The position numbers were made by a program, and so were the translations under genes. The notes beneath the pieces are model-generated. The model had not been told where the DNA came from. It did no database searches and saw nothing but the letters and a program-made list of their open reading frames with translations. From Sipunculus nudus (taxonomy: Eukaryota; Annelida; Sipuncula; Golfingiida; Sipunculidae), in the NCBI GenBank assembly GCA_026874595.1, contig CM049318.1, forward strand, positions 11,825,241 through 11,889,240: a stretch of DNA of 64,000 bases, read 5' to 3'. This document shows positions 1 through 11,964 of this stretch, piece by piece. Numbering within the stretch: position 1 is the stretch's first letter; each line of letters opens with the position of its first letter.

Positions 1-3000
1 CTTTTTAAATATCCATACAAAGAATCATACCTTGTATTGTCTGCTTAGATTATCTTTGCTATGTGGTATTTTATTTTTGTCTGTAGCCTAATAATAGTCT
101 GCCTGCATTAGATTACATACACACAAGTTGTAGGACAGTTGTGATTTTTGACAGATAGTCCAGATGAGTACCTGTTATAATTGTAATTAACAGTAATTAG
201 TGAAATTAATGACCAATTCAGGTGAATTGTTATTAGCTGTGTTGAGAGTTGCTTCATCACAATTCGGATACAAGAACACACAGTAATTAAAAACATTTTG
301 AGAGGGAGATGACAACATAAATATATGAAGTGTATATGATTACGTTCATCACAGAATCTGTTCCTTTTCTTCAGTTTACGTAGCAGGGTTTGTCCCAAAG
401 TCTTCTCATATGGACCTATACCATGTCTGCTAAGATATGCTATTAAAAATTAATGGACAGATTTATTAAAAATGTCTACTTTATAATTTGAATATTTTGA
501 TTTTATAGGGTTATAATTATCAACAATTGATGCAACAGTACATATATATATATATAGATAGGCAAGTTGATTTCCAACATTTTCTTTTGGAAATGTTATA
601 TATATTTGTCAGTATCAAGAATTTTGGGTTTTGTTTTCCATTTGTTTTAGATTTGTATCAATCTAGATACAAATATTTTGGAAAATCATTTGTTTGTTTT
701 AGTAGATAATATGAGGACTGCAGACATTTTGGGAGTAAACCTCGCTGAAGGAACCATGTGAAACAGATATGTCACAGCAGCTAGCTATAGTGTACATTCA
801 GACCTGACAAACAAATTCCAGAAAGCAATAAACTGGTCATTAAATCAAGCGTTCAGGAAGTCCCTCTGTGATCACTCTGGTGAACAGGAGGTCCACTCTA
901 ATCTGTCCACGTTACTCAGGACCCTTATTGTTTCATTTTGATGTGATGATTGGTAAATTGTGAAGACAAGGTACATGTCCAGTTCCTTGGTTGATTGCCA
1001 GGGCTAGCTCCAAGATAGAGAAAAGTTGTGATATATGGTTGTCCTCGGAGCTGAGTCACAAGTGAAGCGAGGCGACGTGTGGTAAGTGGGGCGTGAGATT
1101 TACATCGACATCATCAGTTTGCTGTACACACGGTTTATATCCACATATTGTGGTCATCACAGGATCAGTACATAACAACCGAATGGTCAGCGAGTTATTA
1201 ACACCCCTGAGGAGTGTACATAATGATGTGTCCAGATAACTCCCTCCAGGTGTTCCTGACTAATTAAACCAAGGTAAGGTCTCGTTTAAGTGTATTGTAG
1301 GGCACTGACTTGGGCAACTTGACTTTGTGTGACCGGGAGTAAATATTGACCAAGTAGGGCAGGTCTGTGAATGGTCACTGGGTGTTGTTAGTGTTGACAT
1401 TATTGTTCGTGGGTCAGTATATGTAGGACATGGCTTTAGTTGGAGTTAAGTGAGCAAATTTGAGGCTTTAAAGATCTCCTTTGTGATTCGTGATGCAATT
1501 TGAAATTGAGGCTCCGTAATTACCCTGATACCGGATCTAAAAATAGTCTATATCTCGATGGTTCAGGTATTCAGTATCAAGCCTTATTCATCCAAACCAG
1601 TCATAGATACAAATACATGTACATCTAACCGTAGTTCAGTAATAATACTGATGATGATAACTATTTCACTATTTGTGCCTTGAGGTTAAGTTCCTGTTCA
1701 CCACTGGAAACACTTCAGTATTTGATATATATGTTATGAAGTAGGAGATGGCTTATTTATATATTTAGAAATTTAAAGCAATATCTCAACATTTTAATAT
1801 TAAGGATCTTTAAAATTATTTCAAGCAGCAAGAGAAATCACTGTTTCACTCTGCACTTCAGTGTACTAATTTGATCACCGGTTTGAATTTTATGTTTGTT
1901 GTGCCGTGATATATTGTTGATTGGGAGTTCCAGGAGTAGCAGACTAGGTGATGATGTAACAATGGTTTATTCCTTTTTCTTAATGTACAAAGTCTCTTGT
2001 TATTCTTCTAATGACTAACTAAATGATGATGATTTCACTTGCTGGCATTGATCCTAGCTACGTGAAATTTCTTCTCTATCTTAATGCTTACTCCAACTCC
2101 AGACTGTAAATTGAAAGTCTGCCTGTCCCTCTCCAAGTTGACACGTATATATAGAAGGTAAAGACACTACAAATAAAATGAACATTTCTCACTATCAGGT
2201 GAATTATACCCTGATGATTATTCTTCCTGCCAGTTTGCTAATCTCAATGTGCAAAGCACAAAGACAATTCATTAATTCATTTACCCTTGAGAGACTACCT
2301 TGACACTCTCACTAATTAACTCTTACATGAACATTTGTGTATTCAACAACGAAAAGATTCCAGACACATAATAATACATAATTGCAATAATAAATGTTGT
2401 GATAGTAAATCTGTGAAATACCTGGTTTTGCTATATTGTATTGAACTGGCCATTTGAAAAGCCTGAATGAAGTAATAAAATATTTGTAACAATAAAATAA
2501 ACTAAGAACAATAATAATAGTTACATCAATGAATTAAGTAAGGATTACTGTTGGGTTTATCCTAAAGTTGAAATTTTGGTTCTTGTTATTTAAAATTTTA
2601 TTTTCAGTACTTTATTTCTTGTTAATAATATTCAGACAGAGCCAGGAAAATTGGTTGTTTTGGGTACATTGCTTTGTGAGTTAGAAAAACAATAAGTACT
2701 TAGATCAACAATTATAGGCTATCCAGATCTGCCAGTACAGTTAAATAGAGAGTTCAGGCAAAATTGATTATTACAGTGACATCATAGGTAAGGAAATTAG
2801 CTTCACGTATTAAGTTTCATGTGGAGTAAGACATGTGATCTTCCAGGAAACATTGGTCCAATAAATTGTAGGAAAAACTGTAAGTACACTTCCAACTGAC
2901 ATAATTGTGACCTACTTTATGTCGTCAAATAAGGAATGGTTTTATAATGAAATACAAAACAATGAATATGTTTGCCTCATAGGTCATGTGACAACTCGGT

Positions 3001-3840
3001 ATCAAATAGTCTTGCATGGTGCCTGATTCTCTCAGAGAGATGGCACAAAAGAGGGAGAACACCTGTCTGCTGAAAACAACAACATGCCAACTGATCTGGA
3101 ATAAAGTCAAGTGTCTACCAAACTCGTAATGAGTCTCTCTCCACCTTGTATTACACATTCTAACACTATCAACATGGTTTGTCTGGTGAGAGTATTTAGT
3201 GTGTATTATGATATTTATTAAAAATAATCCTAATATTTTGTATGCATTCTGTGTATGCAAGGTAATGTACACTTGATTTATTATATGGGAATATTAGTGA
3301 AAACTTAAACACTCAGGTGATTATGAGAAAATATTTATATACAGGCACATTCAGCCTGTTCTGCTAACAAAATAGATCTGTAATATTTATTTTTTCCACG
3401 TTTTCATTTTTTCAAGTGAAAAGATGCAAAAAGCAGAAGTTTTTGTTTGTATGCTCCAGGAAATATTTTTTTTTCTTTCCCAGCATTCTTGTTTAAATTA
3501 TGTAGAGTTTATGTATGGCTGTACTTTTCTTGTTTATTACATCATTGGAAATGGGAAAAAAATGTCATGACTTGTTGTTGTACCTCATATTGTCAATTTA
3601 GATATCATGCTGTGAGTTTACTCATATACCATGGTAAGATAAATATACATTTAGAAAAATAAACTGAAAAACACAGATTTGCAGCTTATCCTAATATTAG
3701 AAATAGAAAGAATATAAAAATGCATCATTTTACTGTGACAGGTAAAGCATCAATGGAGGACAATTAAGCACACATTGGGTATATTCTCTCCTCGTATAAA
3801 ATTTTCCCCATATAGCACAAAACTGGGCTGTGAGTTCATG
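1..3840. other. Non-coding A+T-rich upstream region
   Basis: I see no convincing coding exon here. The short open frames on both strands are the size expected by chance at this base composition. The only compositional anomaly is a small CpG-bearing patch around 1030-1095, listed separately. Otherwise the stretch is unique-looking A+T-rich DNA upstream of TMEM98. Confidence 0.6.
1030..1080 (+). promoter_or_regulatory. Possible 5' untranslated exon or promoter patch of TMEM98
   Basis: This short patch has several CpGs in an otherwise CpG-poor region. It ends at a consensus-like donor (GTGTG then GTAAGT, with GT at 1081). The first coding exon of TMEM98 has a good splice acceptor at 11752-11753 before its start codon, so at least one upstream non-coding exon must exist. 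This patch is the best candidate I see, but the intron would be about 10.7 kb and no transcript evidence is available. The choice is inference. Confidence 0.2.
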
Positions 3841-3844
3841 ACAA

Positions 3845-4170
3845 AATGGAACAATATATCCATTTATAAACAAATGTAGTAGAACAATATGTCTAAAAAC
3901 AAATGTACCTGGACAAAATATTCATGAACAAATGTAGCAGGGCAAAATGTCCATGAACAAAATGCAGTAGGACAATATGTCCATGACCAAATGTAGTAAA
4001 GCAAATTGTCCATGAACAAATGTAGCAGGAAAAAAAATACTCATGAACTTATGAAGCAGGGCAAAATGTACATGAACAAATGTAGCTGGGCAAAATGTGC
4101 TGAAACAAAATGAAGCAGGACAAAATGACCAAGAACAAATGTAGCAGGAAAAAATGCCAGAATAACAAAA
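3845..4170. repeat. 29-bp minisatellite, about 10 degenerate copies
   Basis: Consecutive units of 29-30 bp follow the pattern GCAGGACAAAATGTCCATG followed by AACAAATGTA. Unit boundaries recur at each AAATGTA. Copies differ by a few substitutions and one-base indels. The two overlapping open frames on the minus strand through this array are a by-product of the repeat: their translation is periodic in Cys/Phe/Ala/Pro. Confidence 0.85.
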
Positions 4171-4321
4171 AATTTGATACAAAAGCTCCAGTATCTGAAC
4201 AACTATTGCATTGATCACCCTGATTCTTTGCATGCATATTCATCATGGAGTGTTTCATCAGTTCTTGCGGACTTGTGGCACCATCTAAATTAAAAATAAA
4301 TTTTAACACATTTTTTTTCTC

Positions 4322-4880
4322 TATTAATGAGACCTTCAAAGATGCGGTCGTCCCTTAACAGGGCTCAAATTGTAACCATTGGTCCTAGAATCTTCAAACT
4401 TGACATCCAGGGGGATCTGTGAAAAGTCTCCTTCGTAACGTGAATTAAGGTCTCTGTTACCCATATTTTCTATGCTATGGGGCTTATAAGCACCCTTCAG
4501 AATAATCGAAAATTTGATACAAAGGTAGAGCACAAATCATAAACATGGGGCCCAGAATCTTCTAACTTGACAACCTGAGAGTTTCTCAAAAGTTCTCTCC
4601 AGAAACCTGAAATTGGGTCACAGTGACCTATATTCTCAGAGTTTTGGGGTATGTTTGAGCACCCCAGAAATAATGCAAAATACACACAAATTGCCAGATT
4701 CCTCATGAAAGGCTGGTTGGATTGTCATCAAATTTGTTGTGCTTATGGGTCTTGATGAACTTAAGCTAATATGCATGAACAATGATGCCACCTGCATTAT
4801 CTTAATTAGTTGTTCGGCAAGGACATATTATCAACATGTCAGTCAGCTGAGCGTCATGACCCACGGGTCACTTGTTAAGT
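4322..4880 (+). repeat. Truncated dispersed repeat with a Helentron-like 3' end
   Basis: Two imperfect internal copies, about 166 bp apart, share the block around AATCTTCAAACTTGACA (about 4391 and 4557). The right end carries TCAGCTGAGC (4843-4852), then the near-palindrome GACCCACGGGTC (4858-4869), then ACTTGTT. The same arrangement ends the larger element at 16895-18430, so this looks like a 5'-truncated or diverged relative. The left boundary is uncertain. Confidence 0.55.
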
Positions 4881-5520
4881 ATAAAAAGAAAAGGACCTGC
4901 TACTATTCTTTTGAACAAAGTAGATATAAAAATTAATTCATAGATTTTATTTAGATATTTTAAATTGTATTAAACTATACCTTAGTTGTTGGAAAGAAAG
5001 AATTCCTTGTAATATAGTCTGTATTGTGCATAATATCATAATTTTTTGTGTCTTTTTAAATGTTCAGATTTCACTTGATATTAATAGATAAGGTCTGTAA
5101 GTCACATGTGCTCTTAAGCTGAACACCATGTTTATGCAGATGTGTGCAGCGTATGAATTTAGGTTAGCATCGTGACACATGGGCCATTTTTTCATTGGTT
5201 TCTATAATTCATGGAATTCAGTCAATGCCCGAGTTCTGAGAAGTTTGTCACTTGTGTGGTGTGTGAGTTATAATGTAATTACAAAGTTGTCATGTCAAAA
5301 AATGAATCAATTTTGAAGGGGCATGGAGGTGCAGTCATTTCATGCCATGTCAACTTAATTAAACTTAACTGATATCATTACTCCAAACAGGATCTTGATG
5401 AAACTGATATATACACCTGTATGTATAGATGTATGATGTATAGGTGTATGTTAATAAAGGATTGCCACCTGTGTTGGGACTTTTTGTGATCTGTCGCCAT
5501 GCCAACTGCACTGTGCATCA

Positions 5521-5916
5521 TTAAGGGATCAGAGAGCATCATTAAGTATCATCAGTCTCATCTGTGTCAGTAGAGGTAGAGTCCATGTCTTGCTTACAGT
5601 TATCAGTTTGATTGACAAACAGCTAGACCTTTTTGCTTATATTAAATAATAATAACTGTGTACTTCTGCACTAGTGCTGGTTAATAACACAAACATATAT
5701 TTATACAAGAAAAACACTTATTAAGGGATCAGAGAGCATCATTAAGTATCATCAGTCTCATCTGTGTCAGAACAGGTAGAGTCCACGTCTTGCTTACAGT
5801 TATCAGTTTGATTGACAAACAGCTAGACCTTTTTGCTTATATTAGATAATAATAACTATGTACTTCTGCACTAGTGCTGGTTAATAACAAAAATATATAT
5901 TTATACAAGAAAAACA
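5521..5916. repeat. 200-bp direct tandem duplication
   Basis: Copy 1 (5521-5720) and copy 2 (5721-5916) are adjacent, begin with TTAAGGGATCAGAGAGCATC, and end with ATTTATACAAGAAAAACA. They differ at only a handful of positions, for example GTAGAGGTAG versus GAACAGGTAG. There is no coding content. The low divergence indicates a recent event. Confidence 0.95.
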
Positions 5917-6357
5917 TGATTTTTCACCAAAATTTGTCACAAAAATCATACACAACTTAATATCAGTTTATGTACTGGGTTTAGACTTATGGGTTGAGTA
6001 TGTGGGGAGGGGGGGCACTTTATTCATAGCCTTAGTCTGTCAAATAAACCATGTTATGTGTCCATGACAAGAGGTGTCCCATTCTATTTATAGCTACTTA
6101 GAATGGTTCAAAAACAGTTCAAGGATGAGCGGTTTGTGGTAAACACTTAGCATGGCCTTGAAGTGTTATTAAGTGGTGTAATATAGGAAGTTTTAGGAAA
6201 GTTGTCATAAGTGTATTAGAGTAGATTGGATTATGAGAATCTGATCTTTTAATATCCTATTGTTGCTGCACAAATGACATAGTAGAATTATCAGTGTTTG
6301 TGTGTGGTGCCAGGAGGCTGGTCCGTCAAGGTTTTTATTGGAGCAGGAGTTAAAAAT

Positions 6358-6780
6358 GAAACCGGTTTCCATGGCTCAGGGGTAGAGCACAGGACTCAAA
6401 GCCGGCAGGTCGTGAGTTCAAATCTCATCTGAGGCAGTGATATTGGTCAGCCCCTACCCAGTGTGAGAGCTCTGCAGGCTTAATGGGAAGGCTGTGCCTG
6501 ACAGCAGTGTCACTTAAAAACAAGTGTGTCTTTGGGGGGTTCCTTGGTGTTATGACCAAGCAATGGAGAAGGTTACACACCCAGGACCCACAGGTGTGAT
6601 AGACACCAGGCCTGGGTGACACCAGAATACAAATATAATATGATAAGAACTGAGTGCTACCGCCCTGTTGTGTAGTCCCAAATGGAAATGGATCTCTGCA
6701 GATGTACATACTTAAATTAGGAATTCGATAAGAGAGCATAACAAAATGGAGGTGGTTACCTCCACCAAAAAAAAAGATTA
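6358..6780 (+). mobile_element. tRNA-derived SINE, full-length copy 1
   Basis: A tRNA-like head with an A box (TGGCTCAGGGGTAGAGC, about 6371) and a B box (GAGTTCAAATCTC, about 6415) is followed by a body of about 300 bp. The element ends in a short hairpin GGAGGTGGTTACCTCCACC and an A-rich tail. The region at 41937-42375, read on the minus strand, aligns with it from head to tail, which defines the element. Similar strings flank the copy (AGTTAAAAATGAA on the left, AGTTAAATTGTGAA on the right) and may be a decayed target-site duplication. The acceptor stem of a functional tRNA is not preserved. Confidence 0.85.
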
Positions 6781-7729
6781 TAAAAAGAAGTTAAATTGTG
6801 AATCTTCATGAATTCTTGCTTAATCAAAACTGTGTGGGTCTGTGTCCTTGGTGAGATTGTAGAACTCTGGAAATTACCCAGGGCTATTAGTCTTATCATA
6901 TAAATTTGCATTCCAGATTTGCAATCTATGTCTGATTTAAGTTACCAAATAAATAAATATACATGTGGCTCACATTCCATTATCAGAGCGGCATATATTC
7001 TTATATCCAAGAATTCATTGGTCTGATCCTGATCCAGCTATGACTATCTAGTACATTCCTTAGACATGTCATGATAGATCAGGGGCAGATCATGGGTTTA
7101 GGAATAGGAGGGATCCAACCCAGGAAGACTAATTACAAAACCTAAAAAAGGGTCCCCATGTCTGGAAAGGGGGGGGGGGCAGGCTGCAGAAATTGGTTGC
7201 AGCAGCTAGTTGCTGGTTGCAGACCCCTCTGGACCCTCTTCTGAGGTGTCCGTCCATGTGAGATATATTTAATGAAATGTCAGGTACCAGGTTATAACAT
7301 ATATTAGTGATATGCATTACATTTGTGTTCATCACAGAACTTACTGCATGATTATATTGTCATGTCTGACTTTGCTGTGTCATATTTATAGATATATACA
7401 CTGATGTAATGAGTTATCATTGATACCTGAGTGTACCCGAGTGACCTGTTATGAAAGAGGGATCTCCCGTACAGATTCTGAAATGTCATTCAGCCTCCTG
7501 AAATTAAATACCATGAGAGTTATAATTATAACAGGTTACTTTATCTGAAATGATGCAGTCACTGTATTCATACAATTTTTGCATATTTCATGATTTGTTT
7601 TGAAAAATGAAAAAATTTGAATTGCAGAGATTGAAATTTTTTTATGTGGCATTGCTGGCTGCTCATTATTAAGGATTAACTTCAACTTTAACTTTTGAAA
7701 GATCTTGCCCAATTTGACAAAAAACATCT

Positions 7730-8060
7730 AGCTTTAACTTACCTGACACAAAAATTTTATTTGCCCTACAAACATCAGTGATCACTGCAACAAATACAAT
7801 GTGTACCTCATGATTTTGTTGCATTTTAATTGCATGTTAAACAATGAATATTTTCAAATGTTTGTTTATTAATTATATTTTTCTTTACAATTTGTACAGA
7901 TAAATGTACAGGAAATTTCGGATGGACATATTATCAATAAATATGGTGTTGTACCAAACTGGACGATTAGGAGGTTACGATTGTTTGCCCTGCCAATTTT
8001 TTCTGTTAGTTTTACTTGCCCTGGGCAAGCAGTTAACCATTAATGTGCAGACTTGCAGAC
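7730..8060 (+). repeat. Diverged relative of the intron-3 MITE
   Basis: The block resembles 14880-15330 in order and wording: TTTTATTTGCCCTA, then CATCAGTGATCACTGCAACAAA, TTGTTGCATTTTAATTGCATG, TTCAAATGTTTGT, TTTTTCTTTA, and a right-hand segment with ACTTGCCCTGGGCAAGCAGTTAA. The terminal inverted repeats seen in the intron copy are not recognisable here. The 127-codon open frame starting at 7904 runs through the repeat and is not credited as a gene. Confidence 0.5.
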
Positions 8061-8299
8061 AAAACCTTAGATATATTGTTGAACTATACTTGGCTGGAGC
8101 TTGCTCAGCTTTTAAATTTAAATTTTCACTTCTTTGTGTTAAAACAGGACAAAATTTAAAAAAAAATATTCAAGGAATACCAGTATGTCAAATCCCACTA
8201 CAAAACCCCAAACTTTGGCTGCACAGTATTACCAGACTGGAGACATACTGTCCCTCAGGAAAAGTGGTCTCCTGTCTGTTTGAATAATTCTTTTCCTCT

Positions 8300-11200
8300 G
8301 ACACCTGTACATTCAAGGCTGACTTTTAATTGAATCAGAAATATTCTAAAAAAAGGAATAGTCGAAGTGTGTCTAATTGGTTTTCTGCACTTTTAATGAG
8401 ACCACAAGCACTCCAAAGGTCAAATGGTGTTTGCCGTAAGACGTATTCATCATAAGGCGTGGACAGCTAATTAACAGACTGTGAAAATGCCTGAAAGCAC
8501 CCGGACACAAATGCTTCATTTATTGCTGGTAATCATCATGCAAGGTAAAAGATTAGTACAAAAAAGGACCTGTACAGGTGAATTATGTTATTTCTTGATA
8601 TCAGGTAATCATAGAAGTGAGTCAGGTGATTAATATATCTACGTTATATAAAGAACTAATATTAAAAATTAATTTTCCTTCCAGGAACGTTTGATGATGT
8701 CACATCATGGTGTCACAAATGACGAGTAATTATACATTACTCCTGACATGTGTCTGATACACCTGAGAATAATCACAACTTTCATTCTTCCCTTTTTAAA
8801 ATTTTGCTGATGACTTTTCTTGAGAATTAATATTCAAAAGGAAAAACAACAGCTACATGAGTTGTTTGATCTCTTGACTAAATCTGGTCACTTGTTTGAA
8901 CAGATCATAGCAATCTACATGTCTGAGTGCCCATTGAAGTCTTTTCCAGAGCTCTAAACATACTGCGTACACAGTATAAGATGTGTGTAAATAGTGATAT
9001 AGGATTTCTTATTTTTTTTCACAGGTTTGTTTTTCTTGTAGCTAGTTTGTCCTGGTTTGCACATGCCAGTATACTCACCTCTCTGTGCAAACTTAAAACA
9101 AAAAAAATTGATTATTCTGCTTTTGTATTTTTGGTTGAGAAAAGCATACAGGTGGATCCAGTTAAATGTAAGAGTTGTGTATGTAGTAATTGGGTAATCA
9201 GTACTTCAAAGTCACACACAAGTTCTGTGACTGTGTAACATTATGTAATAGAAGGCATTTACTCATCAATATATATATAGATGGAAACAGAGCCTTCTGT
9301 TTCCTGCATCATTCTTCCTGCGTAGTAATCTGACCCTTCTGAGGTTGGGAATTGTCCCCTGACGAAGGCGAAGGGGCAACTTAAGGATCACCTTGTTTTT
9401 ATTTACAGATAAATATTTTTGTAAACATCTCATGGGTAATTGTGTAGTTCAGTTGATTTTTTAAGATGATGTGCTCCTGTGATATGTTGTTAAATAATCA
9501 GCTTGTTTAGAAAAACAGGACTTGCCAGAAGTTTATATTATTTATTTATATTCTGTAACTAATAAAATGCTGTGGCAACATATATATTCATGTTAAGAAC
9601 ACAATCTTGTCAGAAAATCACTGAACTACACCCTTACCACTTCATTATAAGAAAAGTTTACTGGATTAAAGAGGCCTATATTTCTCAATATCTGACATCT
9701 ATTAACAAAAGATAATCCCTTGAACATTACTTAAAAAAAAAGCAAAAAAAAAAGCTGTTTCCATTGTACACAGACTGTTTGTATTGTTTATATCCATGTA
9801 TTTATAACATGGAGTACCAGCCAAAATATTCCAAACACATTCAACAAAGACAACTGGTAGTAAGTCAGATGAACCAGATTTATGCAAAGGGCGATTTGCA
9901 ACCAATGGCCTTTCTGCTCCACACATATGCCACCTATCATCATAGGTTACATAGTTTTTCTGTTTGTCATCTTTTCTGTGTTTACTTTCAGCTTGTAAAT
10001 AAAAAAGGTCATACATTAATCACAGAAGCATTATAAGTACTTTATTTGAAAGTAAATAAACTAGAGTTCAGTAATATCATATGTACGAATTAAGCCAGAA
10101 ATCATGTAACTTGTGACAGTAAATTCTATGAAAAACTTAGGTGAATAGCTGGCTTTAATATTTAAATTTTTTTTAGATGAATATACAGTAGGGTTATGTA
10201 TACTTGTCTATATTTAAGGATGTTCTCACTCTGTGCTTATTACTGACCTGTTATGTACATCATCTTTATAACACGTGTGAGGCTGTCCGTTAATGATTAA
10301 TGACTTACGTACTGTCTCTAAGTCTAACCACCTTACTCAAGGGGCCACTGAGGTAATAACAAAATGTTTTAAATACACTCAGCCTTGGCTCAGAACATAA
10401 AGGTGGTTGTGATGTAAAATTCAGGTCATAGTTCATCCAGCGTGTCTTTCATAAAAACATATCCTGAGCACTTCAATTTATTTCAACCAAATTATGCGAG
10501 ATGGCCATGCATTGACAATCAAGGCTGTCTAGTTCAACTGTATTTAACGGTATGTGTTTGGTGTTTGGTCAATGGAAGTGAGATATTGGGATTTTTTGTG
10601 TGTTTTTTACAAGATTTTTCATGTCCAGACAGTGTATTACAGAGAGTGCAGAGCTCAGTCAGGTCTTCTACATGGGGCATAATCGGTTCTTAAATTATAT
10701 TTCATTATATTCTTCTTGCCATGAAGAGTGTTAACTATAAAGAAAAGAATGTGTAAACCTACAGTGTAAGGCAAGGTCTGACCACCTCTATAGGTGTTCA
10801 GCACTGACAAGGATTATATGATTTTTAAGAAGAATTATTTAATCAAATTTTCAATATTGATATAAGAAGATAAATCTAGTATGGTAAAATTGACTAACAT
10901 ATGAAGCTGTCACGAAAAAGCTTGAGATCTAAGAAATAATCGCCAAACCTCTTTATGCCCCAGGTGCTCAAAAGGTAAAAGTATTCATGGGTGTGGTATG
11001 TCTGTGTTAGACATAAGTAATCAGTTGTTTACACACACAGCAGCACCTTGGGATCAGCTGTGAAACGATGAAACAGTAGTTGAAAAGAGGACATATTATA
11101 CCAAAGCCACTTATCCTGTTGCAACACCAGGTTATGAAAATAGCATTCAGGGTGAACTGTCATGAGTAATATTTCATATACAAAGTTTACCAGAGTATAT

Positions 11201-11753
11201 GAACTTAAAAAGATGAGAAATCATGCACATGTTGGGTACAGCTGATTTTTATGCTACTAGAGAATGTTTCTTTGAAAAGATTAAGTTTCCTCAGCATTTC
11301 TAGCCTGTCTACAGAGTACATACAGGAAACAGCTGAGAGAGAAAATTATACCATCTGAGGTTAAAAGTATAGCAACACTTGAACCACAAGTTGATGTGAC
11401 ACTCTCATTAGCTGCCTCACTTTGAATATAAATTAGTTTATCTCTACAGGGAAGAAATCAACTTGTTTTTGTCTCAGTTTGATGGTTTGTCTGTAGGCAA
11501 CTTTACTCAAACATTTGTGAAGCTGTTAAGAAGTTTGATGGACAGTTTGTTGTACCCCCCAAGGACCAATTCATTATATTTTGTATAAATATAAAGCATA
11601 TGTATAAAGTCCTATCAGATAACTTGGATCTTGCTAGGTTGGGATTTGAATTTTAGAAGATGAATCTTCTTACCTTATTTCATTTTGGGCTTCAGTGTCA
11701 GAGATTGCGACTCTTGGTCACTTTCTAATGAACTTAATCTTTCTATTTTTAAG
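8300..11753. other. Non-coding stretch before the first TMEM98 coding exon
   Basis: I see only A+T-rich sequence, with no GC-elevated exon-like segments and no clear repeat beyond short A and T runs. The opposed open frames at 9702-10036 overlap each other and lack domain character. This is probably part of a long 5' untranslated intron of TMEM98. Confidence 0.55.
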
Positions 11754-11964
11754 ATAGGTGAGGACTCAACTCTAGCTCTGGGATGTTGCAAGATACCGGT
11801 ATGGAGCCTGTGGTTGCCGTGGCAATAGGCGTGCTTGCGTCAATCTGTGTGATTTCCCTGGTTATCATCATTGTCGTACTAATACACAGATACTGTCAGC
11901 GGCGGCCAATGATGTCACAGACACCAGCCAATGATCTGATCTCACAGCAGCATAGAAATGCCAG
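11754..11964 (+). CDS. TMEM98: TMEM98 coding exon 1
   Basis: The acceptor (TTTCTATTTTTAAG) ends at 11753, and the donor GTAAAT begins at 11965. The exon holds a 47-nt 5' untranslated part and codons 1-54 plus two bases. It encodes the membrane segment and the basic flank. Phase 2 at the donor is completed by A at 13004 to give Arg55. Confidence 0.9.

Noticed and set aside
3922-4339. Two overlapping minus-strand frames of about 100 codons
   Set aside because: They are translations of the 29-bp minisatellite and its flank; the periodic composition reflects the DNA repeat.
6366-6432. tRNA gene
   Set aside because: A and B boxes are present but there is no acceptor-stem pairing, and the segment continues into a SINE body shared with the copy at 42 kb.
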